A stretch of DNA of 42,867 bases from an uncultured Actinomycetes bacterium (GCA_903928745.1 CAIYRR010000069.1:1-42867); one strand, 5' to 3'; shown: positions 26,922 to 35,091, counted from the stretch's first letter. The notes: a model not told the origin generated them from the sequence alone. A program made the numbers and translations.

Positions 26922-28111
26922 ATAGTTGGACTTGGCGAGGTTTCAGAAGTTGGTTCCACTACGGGAGCGCTCAACGGAGCGGCCAATTTTCCAAATAATT
27001 TATCAATCACCGTACGTGCATTATTAGTTGGAGTCCAACCCACGCGAATTCGATCAGCAATTGCCACAACTATGTATTGGCGATCAGCTGAATCAACATA
27101 ACCAGCCAAGCTCACCGTTCCATCTAAAGTTCCAGTTTTTGCATGAACAAGACCGACAGCTTGCGGTGCGGTTGTTAAATATCTTTTTTCGAGAGTTCCA
27201 GAGACTCCAGAGATCGGAAGTCCTTCATAAATCGGAAGAAATTTTGGATTGTCTCGGATGGTTTGCAAAAGATCAGCAACTACTTTCGCGGTCACCCGAT
27301 CTTCTTTGGATAATCCACTTCCATCGAAAATCTCAAGTCCGGTTGTGTTAACTCCAAGCCGAGCTGCAGCGTCGTGAATTGTAAGAGAGACGCCTAACGG
27401 GCTCATGCCATATCCGGCAACACTGGCTGCGTTGAGAACCATCCGATTGGCCAAATTATTATCACTCCATAAAATCGCGAACTCAACCATTTCTCGGACT
27501 GTTGGAGAAATTACTGTCGCGATTTCTTCCTTTGAATTAGCAGCGACATCACCGGGTGATATTGGAGTAAGTGTTGCTTTAAAACCTGCATCCTTAAATG
27601 CAGATTTAATTAAATCTGCATCTTTAGTAAAGATTCCGGTGTAATGAATCACAACACTCTGAAAGGCTTTACCTTGGGAATTCTTCAATACTGGGATGGC
27701 TTTTTTCACTAGATTGCCGATCCAGGCTCTCTTATTAGAGACTGAATCTTTATATGTTGCCGTTAACCAAGGATCATGCGAGCCAACAAGAACCAAGTTT
27801 GCCGACTTACTCCCAGAAAAAAGATGAGTCGCATATCGAGTTTCCGGATCCAAGAACTCCAAAGTCGCGGTCGCTGCAAAAACCTTCATCACCGAGGCCG
27901 GTTTTCGAGGGGATGTGGAATCTTTTTCAAAAACAACTTCTCCCGTCGAGCGATCAATAACGATCATCGCTGGGTTGGCAAGTGAAGGAGAAAGTGCAGC
28001 TTGCTCAAAGTACTGAACGATTTTCGATGGAGGAAGGGTCGTCGCACCATGGGCAGGGAAAACGCCAAAGTTGAGGATGACAACTAATGACGTTGCGAGA
28101 ACCTTCTTCAT
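26918..28111 (-). CDS. dacB: D-alanyl-D-alanine carboxypeptidase / endopeptidase, PBP4 (DacB, peptidase S13)
   Basis: This penicillin-binding protein trims peptidoglycan peptides. It is 397 aa with a signal peptide (MKKVLATSLVVILNFGVFPAHG). Active-site motifs are SxxK (SVMK in PRKPASVMKVFAAT, about 84-87), SxN (SDN in LWSDNNLANRM, about 214-216) and KTG (HAKTGTLDGTVSLAGYV, about 325-327). It is shorter than E. coli DacB, in line with a reduced inserted domain. A Ser/Pro/Thr-rich C-terminal tail follows. It starts 4 bp after the stop of the 4-TM gene upstream, so the two are likely co-transcribed. Confidence 0.93.
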   Translation of the reverse strand: MKKVLATSLVVILNFGVFPAHGATTLPPSKIVQYFEQAALSPSLANPAMIVIDRSTGEVVFEKDSTSPRKPASVMKVFAATATLEFLDPETRYATHLFSGSKSANLVLVGSHDPWLTATYKDSVSNKRAWIGNLVKKAIPVLKNSQGKAFQSVVIHYTGIFTKDADLIKSAFKDAGFKATLTPISPGDVAANSKEEIATVISPTVREMVEFAILWSDNNLANRMVLNAASVAGYGMSPLGVSLTIHDAAARLGVNTTGLEIFDGSGLSKEDRVTAKVVADLLQTIRDNPKFLPIYEGLPISGVSGTLEKRYLTTAPQAVGLVHAKTGTLDGTVSLAGYVDSADRQYIVVAIADRIRVGWTPTNNARTVIDKLFGKLAAPLSAPVVEPTSETSPSPTI

Positions 28112-28115
28112 AAAA

Positions 28116-28490
28116 CTATTTCCAGAAAAGCGCGATGAGAATGTTTAGCGTTGTGAGTCCTACCAAAGTGAGCCAGATAGAGTTCTTAAGCTCTGGCTTC
28201 TTCACATTGCGGAATCCGATAACGATTATCGCTAGAAGAACAAGTAACTTTACGGAAACCCAACCGTTATTAAGTAGGGGCCATTTCTCTGCGTCTTGCG
28301 TGTGCAAAGGCGTACGCAGTCCAACCATGGCGACACCCGCGACAAGAGCGGTGAGCGCTGTATGCATGGCACCAGGATGAAGTTTGCGAGGGTTCTTCTT
28401 AAATTGGTGGAGCAAAAGTCCTAGCAGCGCAGAAATACTGAGCACATGAATAATAAGTAAAATCGAACTAACCCAACCAAGTGCACTCAT
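28116..28490 (-). CDS. Hypothetical integral membrane protein (four predicted helices)
   Basis: The protein is 124 aa with hydrophobic segments at about 6-26, 43-58, 79-94 and 104-122, joined by short Lys/Arg-rich loops (HQFKKNPRKLHPGAMH and RNVKKPELKN). AAGGAG lies about 5 nt before the ATG. I do not recognise a named family; the layout resembles small uncharacterised actinobacterial membrane proteins. It is probably the first gene of a two-gene unit with dacB. The divergent methyltransferase begins 63 bp away. Confidence 0.75.
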   Translation of the reverse strand: MSALGWVSSILLIIHVLSISALLGLLLHQFKKNPRKLHPGAMHTALTALVAGVAMVGLRTPLHTQDAEKWPLLNNGWVSVKLLVLLAIIVIGFRNVKKPELKNSIWLTLVGLTTLNILIALFWK

Positions 28491-28540
28491 GTTTTCTCCT
28501 TAGCGCGTGCGCGCAAATAGCGTTTCCAATGTATTCAGTT

Positions 28541-28546
28541 TAGAGT
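28541..28546 (+). promoter_or_regulatory. Putative -10 element of the leaderless SpoU methyltransferase mRNA
   Basis: TAGAGT is followed by 7 nt and the ATG at 28554. No ribosome binding site or clear -35 is present. Confidence 0.4.
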
Positions 28547-28553
28547 GCTCATC

Positions 28554-29192
28554 ATGCTTCCACCTGCAACCATCGGCCCTGGGGAATTTTTCCCAGTTGT
28601 CGGCGTTGGTCCGCATCCGGACCCTTTGCCAACGGAGGCCCACTTTGACCCTGAACTTCTCGCCAACGGCGATCGCAGAAATGTACTAGATAAATATCGT
28701 TATTGGAGTGTTGAAGCAATAGTTGCCGATCTCAATACCAAGCGACATGGTTTGCAGATAGCAATCGAAAATTGGCAACACGATTTAAATATCGGCTCCA
28801 TTGTTCGTACAGCAAACGCGTTTAACGTCTCAGGTGTACATATAGTGGGTAAGCGTGACTGGAATAAGCGCGGTGCCATGGTGACCGATCGCTATCTCAG
28901 CGTTCATCATCATCCAACAGTTGAGGACTTGGCGGCTTGGGCTGCTGAAAATAGCCTTCCACTCATTGGGATCGACAATGTTCCTGGATCTCTTCGCCTA
29001 GAAGGTGCTCAATTGCCTGAGAATTGTCTGCTTTTGTTCGGTCAAGAAGGTGCCGGAATGTCGGATGAGGGCATTGCTGCTTGCTCGGTTATGTATGCAA
29101 TTGATCAATATGGTTCGACAAGGTCGATGAATGCCTCAGCAGCAGGGGCAATCGCTATGTATCACTGGGCGTTGCAGCATCTTCCTCGATAA
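28554..29192 (+). CDS. TrmH/SpoU-family RNA 2'-O-methyltransferase
   Basis: This SPOUT-fold SAM-dependent methyltransferase probably acts on rRNA or tRNA ribose; the exact target cannot be told. From ATG 28554 it is 212 aa. An upstream in-frame GTG at 28545 is less likely because it overlaps the -10 element. SpoU motif 1 is NWQHDLNIGSIVRTANAF (about 74-91), motif 2 is CLLLFGQEGAGMSDEGI and motif 3 is STRSMNASAAGAIAMYHWAL, which together form the SAM-binding knot. The first ~45 residues are Pro-rich and not conserved with the family. Its 3' end overlaps the convergent TPR gene by 38 bp. Confidence 0.88.
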   Translation: MLPPATIGPGEFFPVVGVGPHPDPLPTEAHFDPELLANGDRRNVLDKYRYWSVEAIVADLNTKRHGLQIAIENWQHDLNIGSIVRTANAFNVSGVHIVGKRDWNKRGAMVTDRYLSVHHHPTVEDLAAWAAENSLPLIGIDNVPGSLRLEGAQLPENCLLLFGQEGAGMSDEGIAACSVMYAIDQYGSTRSMNASAAGAIAMYHWALQHLPR

Positions 29193-30114
29193 GAAGTTCT
29201 GAAACAGAGGCAAGTCGCCTCACTATTTCATCTGCTTCATCGATTCGACCCAATGTGCGCATGACATCAGCCATCCGCGTTTCAACATCAATAATGAATT
29301 CAAAATCTCTTGGATCTTCATCTGTGGATGTTTGCAAAACTCGGTCCAAGGTTGCCAAACCATCATCCAATTTACCCAAAAGTATTTGAGCTTTGCCGTA
29401 TTCCAACAATGCAAAAGTTTCGCGTGAATGATCATGAGCTGTTTCGAAAACATCAAGTGCTTTTCGCGCGGTTTCTAAAGCCAAATCCCCTTGTCCTAAT
29501 TCAACAAGGCACCCCGCAATCTTTTGATCACAGCGTCCCACATGAATAACTTCACGATTCTTCTTATACAAGGCCCGTGCTTCAGTAAAACTTGCGAGCG
29601 CATCATCCCAATTCTTTACTTCGCGATATGCGCACCCAATCAGGTGCAAATCATTTGCCGCACCGATTTCGTCGCCATCAACTAAATGCTCTTGTGCGCA
29701 TTCGCGCATAGTGTCGATAACTTTCTGATAATTCTTAGATGAATACCACCACTCGCCGAGTGTGCATGCGAGTTCGAGAGCAATGGGAGATTTGTTCGTA
29801 CGCAAAATTTCGACAGCCTTACTCATTGCGTGTGCTGCTTCTTCCATGCGCTTGAGTTGGTTGAGGTTGTATCCAATTGCTGAATACGCCTGGGCGAGTC
29901 CTTCACTTGGCGCGTTGGCACCCAAATCCGAATAAATATCGCAAGCAGTTTCGGCAAGCGCTAAAGCTTCGTCATATTGTCCGCGCGCATAAATACGCGC
30001 ACTTAATTCATAGTATGTGCTGGCACGTTCGGCTCCATCAACTTCAGGAATGCGATCCCACAGCATCTCCTCGGTTACGAGCTCGTCCTGACCTGCTTCG
30101 TCATCTTCGCTCAT
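29155..30114 (-). CDS. Tetratricopeptide-repeat protein
   Basis: The protein is 319 aa, cytoplasmic, with no signal or membrane segment. It has an acidic N-terminus followed by about six or seven TPR-like helical pairs. Examples are YYELSARIYARGQYDEALALAETACDIYSDL (about 34-64), AYSAIGYNLNQLKRMEEAAHAMSKAVEIL, DLHLIGCAYREVKNWDDALASFTEARALY and LLEYGKAQILLGKLDDGLATLDRVL, given as regions. It is likely a protein-interaction scaffold. GGAGG lies 4 nt before the ATG. It is divergent from the DUF2156 gene with 61 bp between start codons. No partner can be named. Confidence 0.85.
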   Translation of the reverse strand: MSEDDEAGQDELVTEEMLWDRIPEVDGAERASTYYELSARIYARGQYDEALALAETACDIYSDLGANAPSEGLAQAYSAIGYNLNQLKRMEEAAHAMSKAVEILRTNKSPIALELACTLGEWWYSSKNYQKVIDTMRECAQEHLVDGDEIGAANDLHLIGCAYREVKNWDDALASFTEARALYKKNREVIHVGRCDQKIAGCLVELGQGDLALETARKALDVFETAHDHSRETFALLEYGKAQILLGKLDDGLATLDRVLQTSTDEDPRDFEFIIDVETRMADVMRTLGRIDEADEIVRRLASVSELLIEEDAATPSDT

Positions 30115-30136
30115 GCCACCTCCATCACCCTTCGAA

Positions 30137-30150
30137 CTCTATACTTAGAG
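30137..30150. promoter_or_regulatory. Divergent promoter region with CTCTA-TACT-TAGAG palindrome
   Basis: The palindrome sits between the TPR and DUF2156 genes. On the plus strand it contains the consensus-like -10 TATACT (30140-30145), about 30 nt before the DUF2156 ATG. The minus strand reads TATAGA in the same place and could serve the TPR gene. Confidence 0.35.
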
Positions 30151-30175
30151 CCAAGAGACGGTGAGCATAACGGGT

Positions 30176-31870
30176 ATGAATAAACTAGAAGGTTCGCGCT
30201 GGAAAGTGCTCTTAGCGGCCCGAATTCTGCTGGTTTTGGGGCTGGTCAATATCGGTTCCAGCGTCTCTAAACCCTTTCATAATCGCCTCCATTTAATTGA
30301 GTCGGTTCTGCCTAAAGGTCTGCCCGACCTAGCAACTGCCGCTTCCATCATTGTCGGAGTGCTTTTGATCGTCCTCTCATTTGCCGTGGCTCGGCGTAAC
30401 CACCTGGCACATCTCATCACCGAAATCTTGCTAATTGTTAGTGCGGGACTTGAAATTGCTAAAGGACTTTACATTGCACCAGCGCTTGCCGCATTATCGT
30501 TGGCGACCTTCCTGTTCTTAATACGCAGAGAGTTTTACGCTAAGCCCGTCCGTAAAGTCATCACTCGGGCTGCGATTATTTTCGGGCAATTTTCGCTGTT
30601 GAGTTTCACTATCGGTCTTGTTCTACTTTTTGCACCAGACCGACTCTTTAATGGTGAAGTCAGTTTGGTTCATATGGCACAAACTGTAATTCGTTCGCTT
30701 GTCGGACTTTCTGGTCCTTCATATTTCGTGAGCCATCGCGAACAAGATGTTTTTGATTATGCAATGGCTGGCCTTGGCTTACTCACTGTTGTTTCTCCCC
30801 TTTTAGCTCTGCTTCAACCAAGTCCTCCCAAACCACACATGAGTGATGCTGATGAGTTGGCACTAAGAATACTTTTACAAGAATTTGGTGAGCGCGATTC
30901 TGTGGGTTATTTCGCACTTCGTGAAGATAAGAGCATCATCTGGTCCAACAGTAGAAAATCGGCAATCACATATCGCGTCGTCGGTGGCTGCGCACTTGCA
31001 AGTGGAGATCCCATTGGAAATCCTGATACATGGCCACAAGTGATGCATGAATTTATTGAATTATCCCAACGTAATGGATGGACTCCTGGGGTTGTTGGTT
31101 GTAGCGAAGAAGCTGGTGAGATTTGGGTACGTGAAACCGACATGATTGCTCTCGAAATTGGCGATGAGGCAGTTGTAAACGTATCTGAATACGAACCTGA
31201 TAATCCTCGCTATCGCAATGTTCGCCAATCTGTTCGGCGAATTCTTAAACAAGATTACATAACCCATGTGTATAGATCTTGCGATATGAATCCGCAAATG
31301 CGTGCAGAACTCACTCAGGATTCAAAGAAATGGCGCGACGGTGCCACAGAACGCGGATTTATGATGGGGCTTGGACGAATTGCAGAAATAAATGAACCCG
31401 ATTTATTGATTGTTACTGCATCTAAAGATGGGCAGCTGCGTGGAATCTTGCAATACGTTCCTTGGGGCGAGAAAGCACTTTCGCTTGACCTTATGCGTCG
31501 AGCCCCGCACGCCGATTCTGGAATTAACGAATTAATGATTGATGCGACGATAAATTACGCCCGCGAGAATGGGATAGATCGTGTGTCGCTTAATTTCGCA
31601 ACTTTTCGATCAGCATTCGAAAGAGGCGCACAGTTGGGTGCCGGTCCCATTATTAAGTCCTGGCGTAGCATTCTGCTGTTTTTCTCTCGCTGGATTCAGA
31701 TGGAATCCCTCTATCGATTCAATTCAAAATTTCGCCCCGAATGGGTTCCTAGATACATCATCTTTAGAAAGAACTCTGACTTGCCAAAACTTGGTCTTGC
31801 CACACTCAGAGCAGAGGCCTTCATTGGCACACGCACAGTAGAAACGAAAAAAACCACCACCCTGGATTAA
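30176..31870 (+). CDS. DUF2156 / MprF-type membrane protein (phosphatidylglycerol lysyltransferase-like domain)
   Basis: The protein is about 564 aa. Six or so hydrophobic helices occupy the first ~220 residues, followed by a cytoplasmic C-terminal DUF2156 domain of the MprF/GNAT-like fold. Visible segments are SVGYFALREDKSIIWSNSRK, YRVVGGCALASGDPIGNPD, GFMMGLGR and GIDRVSLNFATFRSAFE. Family members transfer amino acids from aminoacyl-tRNA to lipids, so this protein may modify membrane phospholipids, but the donor and acceptor are unknown. Start: ATG 30176 with GGTGAG about 10 nt upstream; an in-frame GTG at 30161 would add five residues and cannot be excluded. In mycobacterial LysX this module is fused to LysRS; here it is separate from lysS. 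Confidence 0.85.
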   Translation: MNKLEGSRWKVLLAARILLVLGLVNIGSSVSKPFHNRLHLIESVLPKGLPDLATAASIIVGVLLIVLSFAVARRNHLAHLITEILLIVSAGLEIAKGLYIAPALAALSLATFLFLIRREFYAKPVRKVITRAAIIFGQFSLLSFTIGLVLLFAPDRLFNGEVSLVHMAQTVIRSLVGLSGPSYFVSHREQDVFDYAMAGLGLLTVVSPLLALLQPSPPKPHMSDADELALRILLQEFGERDSVGYFALREDKSIIWSNSRKSAITYRVVGGCALASGDPIGNPDTWPQVMHEFIELSQRNGWTPGVVGCSEEAGEIWVRETDMIALEIGDEAVVNVSEYEPDNPRYRNVRQSVRRILKQDYITHVYRSCDMNPQMRAELTQDSKKWRDGATERGFMMGLGRIAEINEPDLLIVTASKDGQLRGILQYVPWGEKALSLDLMRRAPHADSGINELMIDATINYARENGIDRVSLNFATFRSAFERGAQLGAGPIIKSWRSILLFFSRWIQMESLYRFNSKFRPEWVPRYIIFRKNSDLPKLGLATLRAEAFIGTRTVETKKTTTLD

Positions 31871-31902
31871 CCAAAGCAGCGGCTTTCTTCGTACCCGAGA
31901 AA

Positions 31903-32148
31903 TTACTTCTTCTTTGTTGCTTTCTTGGCGCTCGCCTTAACAATGGCCTTCTTCTTTGTCTTTGTTGTGCCTTCTTCAGATTGAGTCGAAGATGATTCAC
32001 TCATTTCATGAGTGGCAGTGCCTTCTGCGGCTGCTGCAGGCTTTGTTGGCTTCTTAATAGATGGTGCAGTGGTGGCTGCAAATGAAACGGAAGATCCGGC
32101 AACAACCAAAGATGTTGCTAATGCAAATACGGCGAGAGTCTTTTTCAT
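31903..32148 (-). CDS. Small secreted Lys/Ala-rich protein
   Basis: The protein is 81 aa from ATG 32146-32148, chosen because AAGGAG lies 6 nt upstream and it begins a clear signal peptide (MKKTLAVFALATSLVVAG..., cleavage near SFA-AT). A longer in-frame reading from 32217 would bury the signal peptide. The mature part is about 57 residues: Pro/Lys, then Ser/Thr/Glu, then a strongly basic tail of Lys and Ala (KKKAIVKASAKKATKKK) resembling histone H1-like tails. I recognise no family. It could bind acidic wall polymers or nucleic acids outside the cell (inference). Confidence 0.7.
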   Translation of the reverse strand: MKKTLAVFALATSLVVAGSSVSFAATTAPSIKKPTKPAAAAEGTATHEMSESSSTQSEEGTTKTKKKAIVKASAKKATKKK

Positions 32149-32314
32149 GTTCTGCTCCTTGTTGTTGGGTTGTTGGCTTTTTACGTAAGAGTTTCGGACA
32201 GGGGGGAATATTGACAAATTCAGTTGAGAGTCTGGTGAGAATGGGGGGATTACAACCTGGGAATGCGCTCAATTTCGAGTGGACGGGGCCAAGATCTGGC
32301 TTTACCCTTGCTAC

Positions 32315-32331
32315 TTGCAAATCGTTTGCAT
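32315..32331 (+). promoter_or_regulatory. Nur-like operator (Fur-family, nickel) upstream of the nickel permease
   Basis: TTGCAA-ATCGT-TTGCAT, containing the perfect 15-bp palindrome TGCAAATCGTTTGCA (32316-32330), lies 31 bp upstream of the permease ATG. The Streptomyces Nur box, as I recall it, is tTGCaa-N5-ttGCAA; this site matches with one mismatch in the last base. The 6-3-6 palindrome is also typical of Fur-family sites in general. Its position next to a nickel transporter supports the call. Confidence 0.55.
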
Positions 32332-32362
32332 CTAGGAAATCAGGTCATCGGGAGGCTCCGCC

Positions 32363-33550
32363 ATGAATATCGTCGTAAAGGAGCCCCAGCGCACCCCGTT
32401 GCGCGAGCGCCTCTCCCGCGATGAGTGGCGCCGGATCTACGCGATGTTCGGCTTTATCGCCTTTCTCCATGTAGCCGGAGCCGCCCTAATGTTCGCCGCT
32501 ACGAGCGGTCATTACAAACTCTCTGATGGATCACTTTTTGGTTGGGGTACCGCTGCATTGGCCTACACGCTTGGTATGCGCCATGCCTTTGATGCTGATC
32601 ATATTTCTGCGATTGATAACACGACGCGCAAACTCATGAGCGAAGGCAAGCGCCCATTAGCTGTTGGTTTCTTTTTCTCATTGGGACATTCATCAGTGGT
32701 AGCGACTCTCGCGATCTTGCTCAACTTTGGGATCAAGGCGCTAGGTGTACAACTTAAGGATCAGAACTCATCCCTCCACCATTACACGGGGCTTATTGGG
32801 ACAACCGTCAGTGGAACATTCTTGATGCTGATTGCAATATTGAATTTAGTTGTTTTGATTTCCATTCTTCGAGTCTTTTTCGATATGCGCAAAGGCATGT
32901 ACAACGAAGAAGAGTTAGAGAAGCATCTAAATTCGCGCGGCTTGTTGATGCGATTCTTTGGTCCGATTGCACGTCGAATTGATGCAAGTTGGAAGATGTA
33001 TCCACTTGGAATTCTCTTTGGTCTTGGATTTGATACGGCAACGGAAATCGGTCTTCTGGTTCTTGCTGGATCATCTGTTATTGCAGGTTTGCCATGGTGG
33101 GCAATTCTTTCATTGCCGTTCTTCTTCGCTGGTGGAATGAGTTTGCTCGACACTATCGATGGTTCCTTTATGAACTTCGCATATGGTTGGGCCTTTTCAA
33201 AGCCAGTGCGAAAGGTCTATTACAACATTGTTATCACTGGTCTTTCTGTTGCCGTCGCACTCTTTGTTGGTGGTTTAGAAATCTTGCAAGTAATTAGCAA
33301 GCAACTTAATCTCTCAGGCGGCTTCTGGAATTACACGAATAGTTTTAATCTCAACTCAGCAGGTTACATAATCGTGGGGCTTTTCGCTGTTGTATGGATA
33401 GTTGCTCTAACTCTTTGGCGCTACGGCAAGGTTGAAGAACGCTGGCACAACATGGCGCATGCTTCACAATTGCAACGTGGTGAACAAACCGATCACGCTA
33501 AAGCGGGTATTGAACTAGGGCCTATTAGGGATGCTTTTCAAATCGATTAA
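32363..33550 (+). CDS. nicT: NiCoT-family high-affinity nickel (cobalt) permease
   Basis: It imports Ni2+ (or Co2+) across the membrane; 395 aa, about eight helices. NiCoT signatures are RHAFDADHISAIDN (about 72-85), the FFFSLGHSSVV segment, LGFDTATEIGLL (about 220-231) and GGMSLLDTIDGSFM. GGGAGG lies 7 nt before the ATG. The Nur-like palindrome upstream suggests repression by nickel. The cell's nickel enzyme is not in the window; Ni-superoxide dismutase or urease are the usual candidates. Its 3' end overlaps the convergent EamA gene by 26 bp. Confidence 0.92.
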   Translation: MNIVVKEPQRTPLRERLSRDEWRRIYAMFGFIAFLHVAGAALMFAATSGHYKLSDGSLFGWGTAALAYTLGMRHAFDADHISAIDNTTRKLMSEGKRPLAVGFFFSLGHSSVVATLAILLNFGIKALGVQLKDQNSSLHHYTGLIGTTVSGTFLMLIAILNLVVLISILRVFFDMRKGMYNEEELEKHLNSRGLLMRFFGPIARRIDASWKMYPLGILFGLGFDTATEIGLLVLAGSSVIAGLPWWAILSLPFFFAGGMSLLDTIDGSFMNFAYGWAFSKPVRKVYYNIVITGLSVAVALFVGGLEILQVISKQLNLSGGFWNYTNSFNLNSAGYIIVGLFAVVWIVALTLWRYGKVEERWHNMAHASQLQRGEQTDHAKAGIELGPIRDAFQID

Positions 33551-34436
33551 ATCGAATTCTCCCCTGGCTTATTGCCGCACCTAGCAAAACAATTACGCCA
33601 CCTAATGGCTCATACCAAGTGACGCTCTCCCCTAAAAAGAGGACTCCGACTGCAACAGCAACGACAGGGGTCACGTAGGTTACCGAGCTAGCGATTGCAC
33701 TTCCGGCAGCTGCCAAGATTTGAAAATTCCAAATGTATGCAAAGCCAGTACCAAATACCCCGAGGGCAATCATCGCAAATACGGGTCCCGGGCGGTAATA
33801 ATCTCGTGCGATTCCATCTATCAAATAGAAAGGTAAGAGCGTTGCTGCAGCTAGAGAAACTTGAGTTGTCGCAGCGGCTTCAGGCTTCAATTTATAGGGA
33901 AGTACAAATTTGCGTGAATACGGAAATGAAAAACCATAACAAAGGACGGCAAGAAGTAGCGCAAGAATTGCTGAAACTGGATTGGAGCCAAGACCTTGCC
34001 ACGCACCTAGGACAGTAAGAACGCCAATGAATCCGATCGCTAACCCCGCGACCTGATAACTCTTAGCTTTTTCCTCGCGGAAGACAATCATCATTACCGA
34101 CAAGGTCATCAAAGGTGTTACCGCATTAATAATTCCTGCCAAGATCGATGTCACATGAGTTTCGGCAATAGCAAAAAGAACGCCCGGAACAACATTGAGC
34201 AACATGGCAACAACCCACAAATGCGCCCAAATTCTCTTATCGGTTGGCAGAGAAATTTTGCGAGACTTACTGATCACTACAAGGGCAAGCGCGCCTAGGG
34301 CTGTTCGGCCAAAGGCAACTCCTACAGGGGTAAGGAATTCAAGACCTAATTTAATGAATATGAAAGAACAACCCCAGACCATCCCGAGTGCGACATAAGC
34401 AGGGAGCCAAGATTTGTCATTTAACGAAGAAGGCAC
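33525..34436 (-). CDS. EamA/DMT-family transporter
   Basis: This member of the drug/metabolite transporter superfamily is 303 aa, with ten hydrophobic segments as two five-helix EamA repeats. The first repeat begins YVALGMVWGCSFIFIKLGLEF with TPVGVAFGRTALGALAL. The second ends with SSVTYVTPVVAVAVGVLFLGESVTWYEPLGGVIVLLG (region about 247-283). The substrate is unknown; DMT members move amino acids or metabolites. The start is a GTG at 34434-34436, 6 nt after TAACCT. Both lie inside the hairpin terminator of the upstream oxidase operon. No Shine-Dalgarno is present. Confidence 0.88.
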   Translation of the reverse strand: MPSSLNDKSWLPAYVALGMVWGCSFIFIKLGLEFLTPVGVAFGRTALGALALVVISKSRKISLPTDKRIWAHLWVVAMLLNVVPGVLFAIAETHVTSILAGIINAVTPLMTLSVMMIVFREEKAKSYQVAGLAIGFIGVLTVLGAWQGLGSNPVSAILALLLAVLCYGFSFPYSRKFVLPYKLKPEAAATTQVSLAAATLLPFYLIDGIARDYYRPGPVFAMIALGVFGTGFAYIWNFQILAAAGSAIASSVTYVTPVVAVAVGVLFLGESVTWYEPLGGVIVLLGAAISQGRIRFNRFEKHP

Positions 34437-34466
34437 CGCGCAAGGTTAGCGCAGTGCCTTCTTTCG
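34425..34466 (-). terminator. Hairpin terminator of the first oxidase cassette, overlapping the EamA start
   Basis: Perfect 10-bp arms AAGAAGGCAC (34427-34436) and GTGCCTTCTT (34454-34463) extend inward to a second GCGC/GCGC stem, leaving a 7-nt loop. It lies 17 bp after the ctaE stop. The tail on the minus strand is only moderately T-rich (CTTCTTCGTT). The distal arm contains the GTG start of the EamA gene, and the loop reads TAACCT, a plausible -10 for that gene. Confidence 0.75.
34443..34448 (-). promoter_or_regulatory. Putative -10 of leaderless EamA mRNA in the terminator loop
   Basis: TAACCT lies 6 nt before the GTG start of the EamA gene, on the minus strand. There is no recognisable -35 and no Shine-Dalgarno. 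Confidence 0.4.
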
Positions 34467-34482
34467 AGGGTGAAGGGAAGAT

Positions 34483-35091
34483 TTATTTGAAGGAGAGTGC
34501 AAATGCTCCAAATAATGAGGAGACGGTCATCCAGATCCACCACACATTGACGATATCTACGTGCCAATGATCAGCAACATAAATACCCAAACGCGAGCGG
34601 TTCCAGTTACCCAACGCGATAAATACCGTGAAGAGCAAGTGCATGACATTGAGTCCGGCGATCAAGAAATAGCAGGATGCGTAAGCACCCATTGTGATGG
34701 TGAATGAGGTGCCATTCATCAAAATCACTTGATAGGCCAGCGCCACAACGCTTGCAACTAAAGCAAGCAACGAACCCAATTTCAGCTGAGTCTGATTCTT
34801 GGCACGTGCTCCAAGTAGTGCGTAGCGATGTGTCACCAATCCGAGTGCTGCGATGATGGTGACATACCAAGCACCGGCAACGGCAACTGGAGTTGTTGCA
34901 GCAGCGGTGTCACTCGCTTTGGGCAACCACAATCCATTCACATTTTGCTGACGCAGGTAGAAGTACACAAAGAGCACGCTCAGTGCGAAGGCAATATCTG
35001 CGACAAGGATCAGAACAACGCCAAGGCGATTGCGCGATCCCACTGCATCTGGATGTTCGTGATGTGCGGTGTGTGCGTGATCGACGCTCAT
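34483..35091 (-). CDS. ctaE: Cytochrome c oxidase subunit III (cassette 1)
   Basis: Subunit III of the aa3-type terminal oxidase is 202 aa with five hydrophobic helices, the short form. Visible features are SRNRLGVVLILVADIAFALSVLFVYFYLR as the first helix region (about 20-48), the paired helices about 75-95 and 107-127, and the C-terminal IYVADHWHVDIVNVWWIWMTVSS block, which corresponds to the family's WHFVDVVW motif. Its ATG overlaps the ctaD stop by 4 bp. A hairpin terminator follows. It is closely similar to the copy at 38593, including in its His-rich N-terminus (DHAHTAHHEHPD). Confidence 0.93.
   Translation of the reverse strand: MSVDHAHTAHHEHPDAVGSRNRLGVVLILVADIAFALSVLFVYFYLRQQNVNGLWLPKASDTAAATTPVAVAGAWYVTIIAALGLVTHRYALLGARAKNQTQLKLGSLLALVASVVALAYQVILMNGTSFTITMGAYASCYFLIAGLNVMHLLFTVFIALGNWNRSRLGIYVADHWHVDIVNVWWIWMTVSSLFGAFALSFK

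Noticed and set aside
32149-32362. Cobalamin riboswitch before the NiCoT permease
   Set aside because: I looked for the B12-box and GCCACTG-type conserved elements and did not see them; the Fur-family palindrome explains regulation better.
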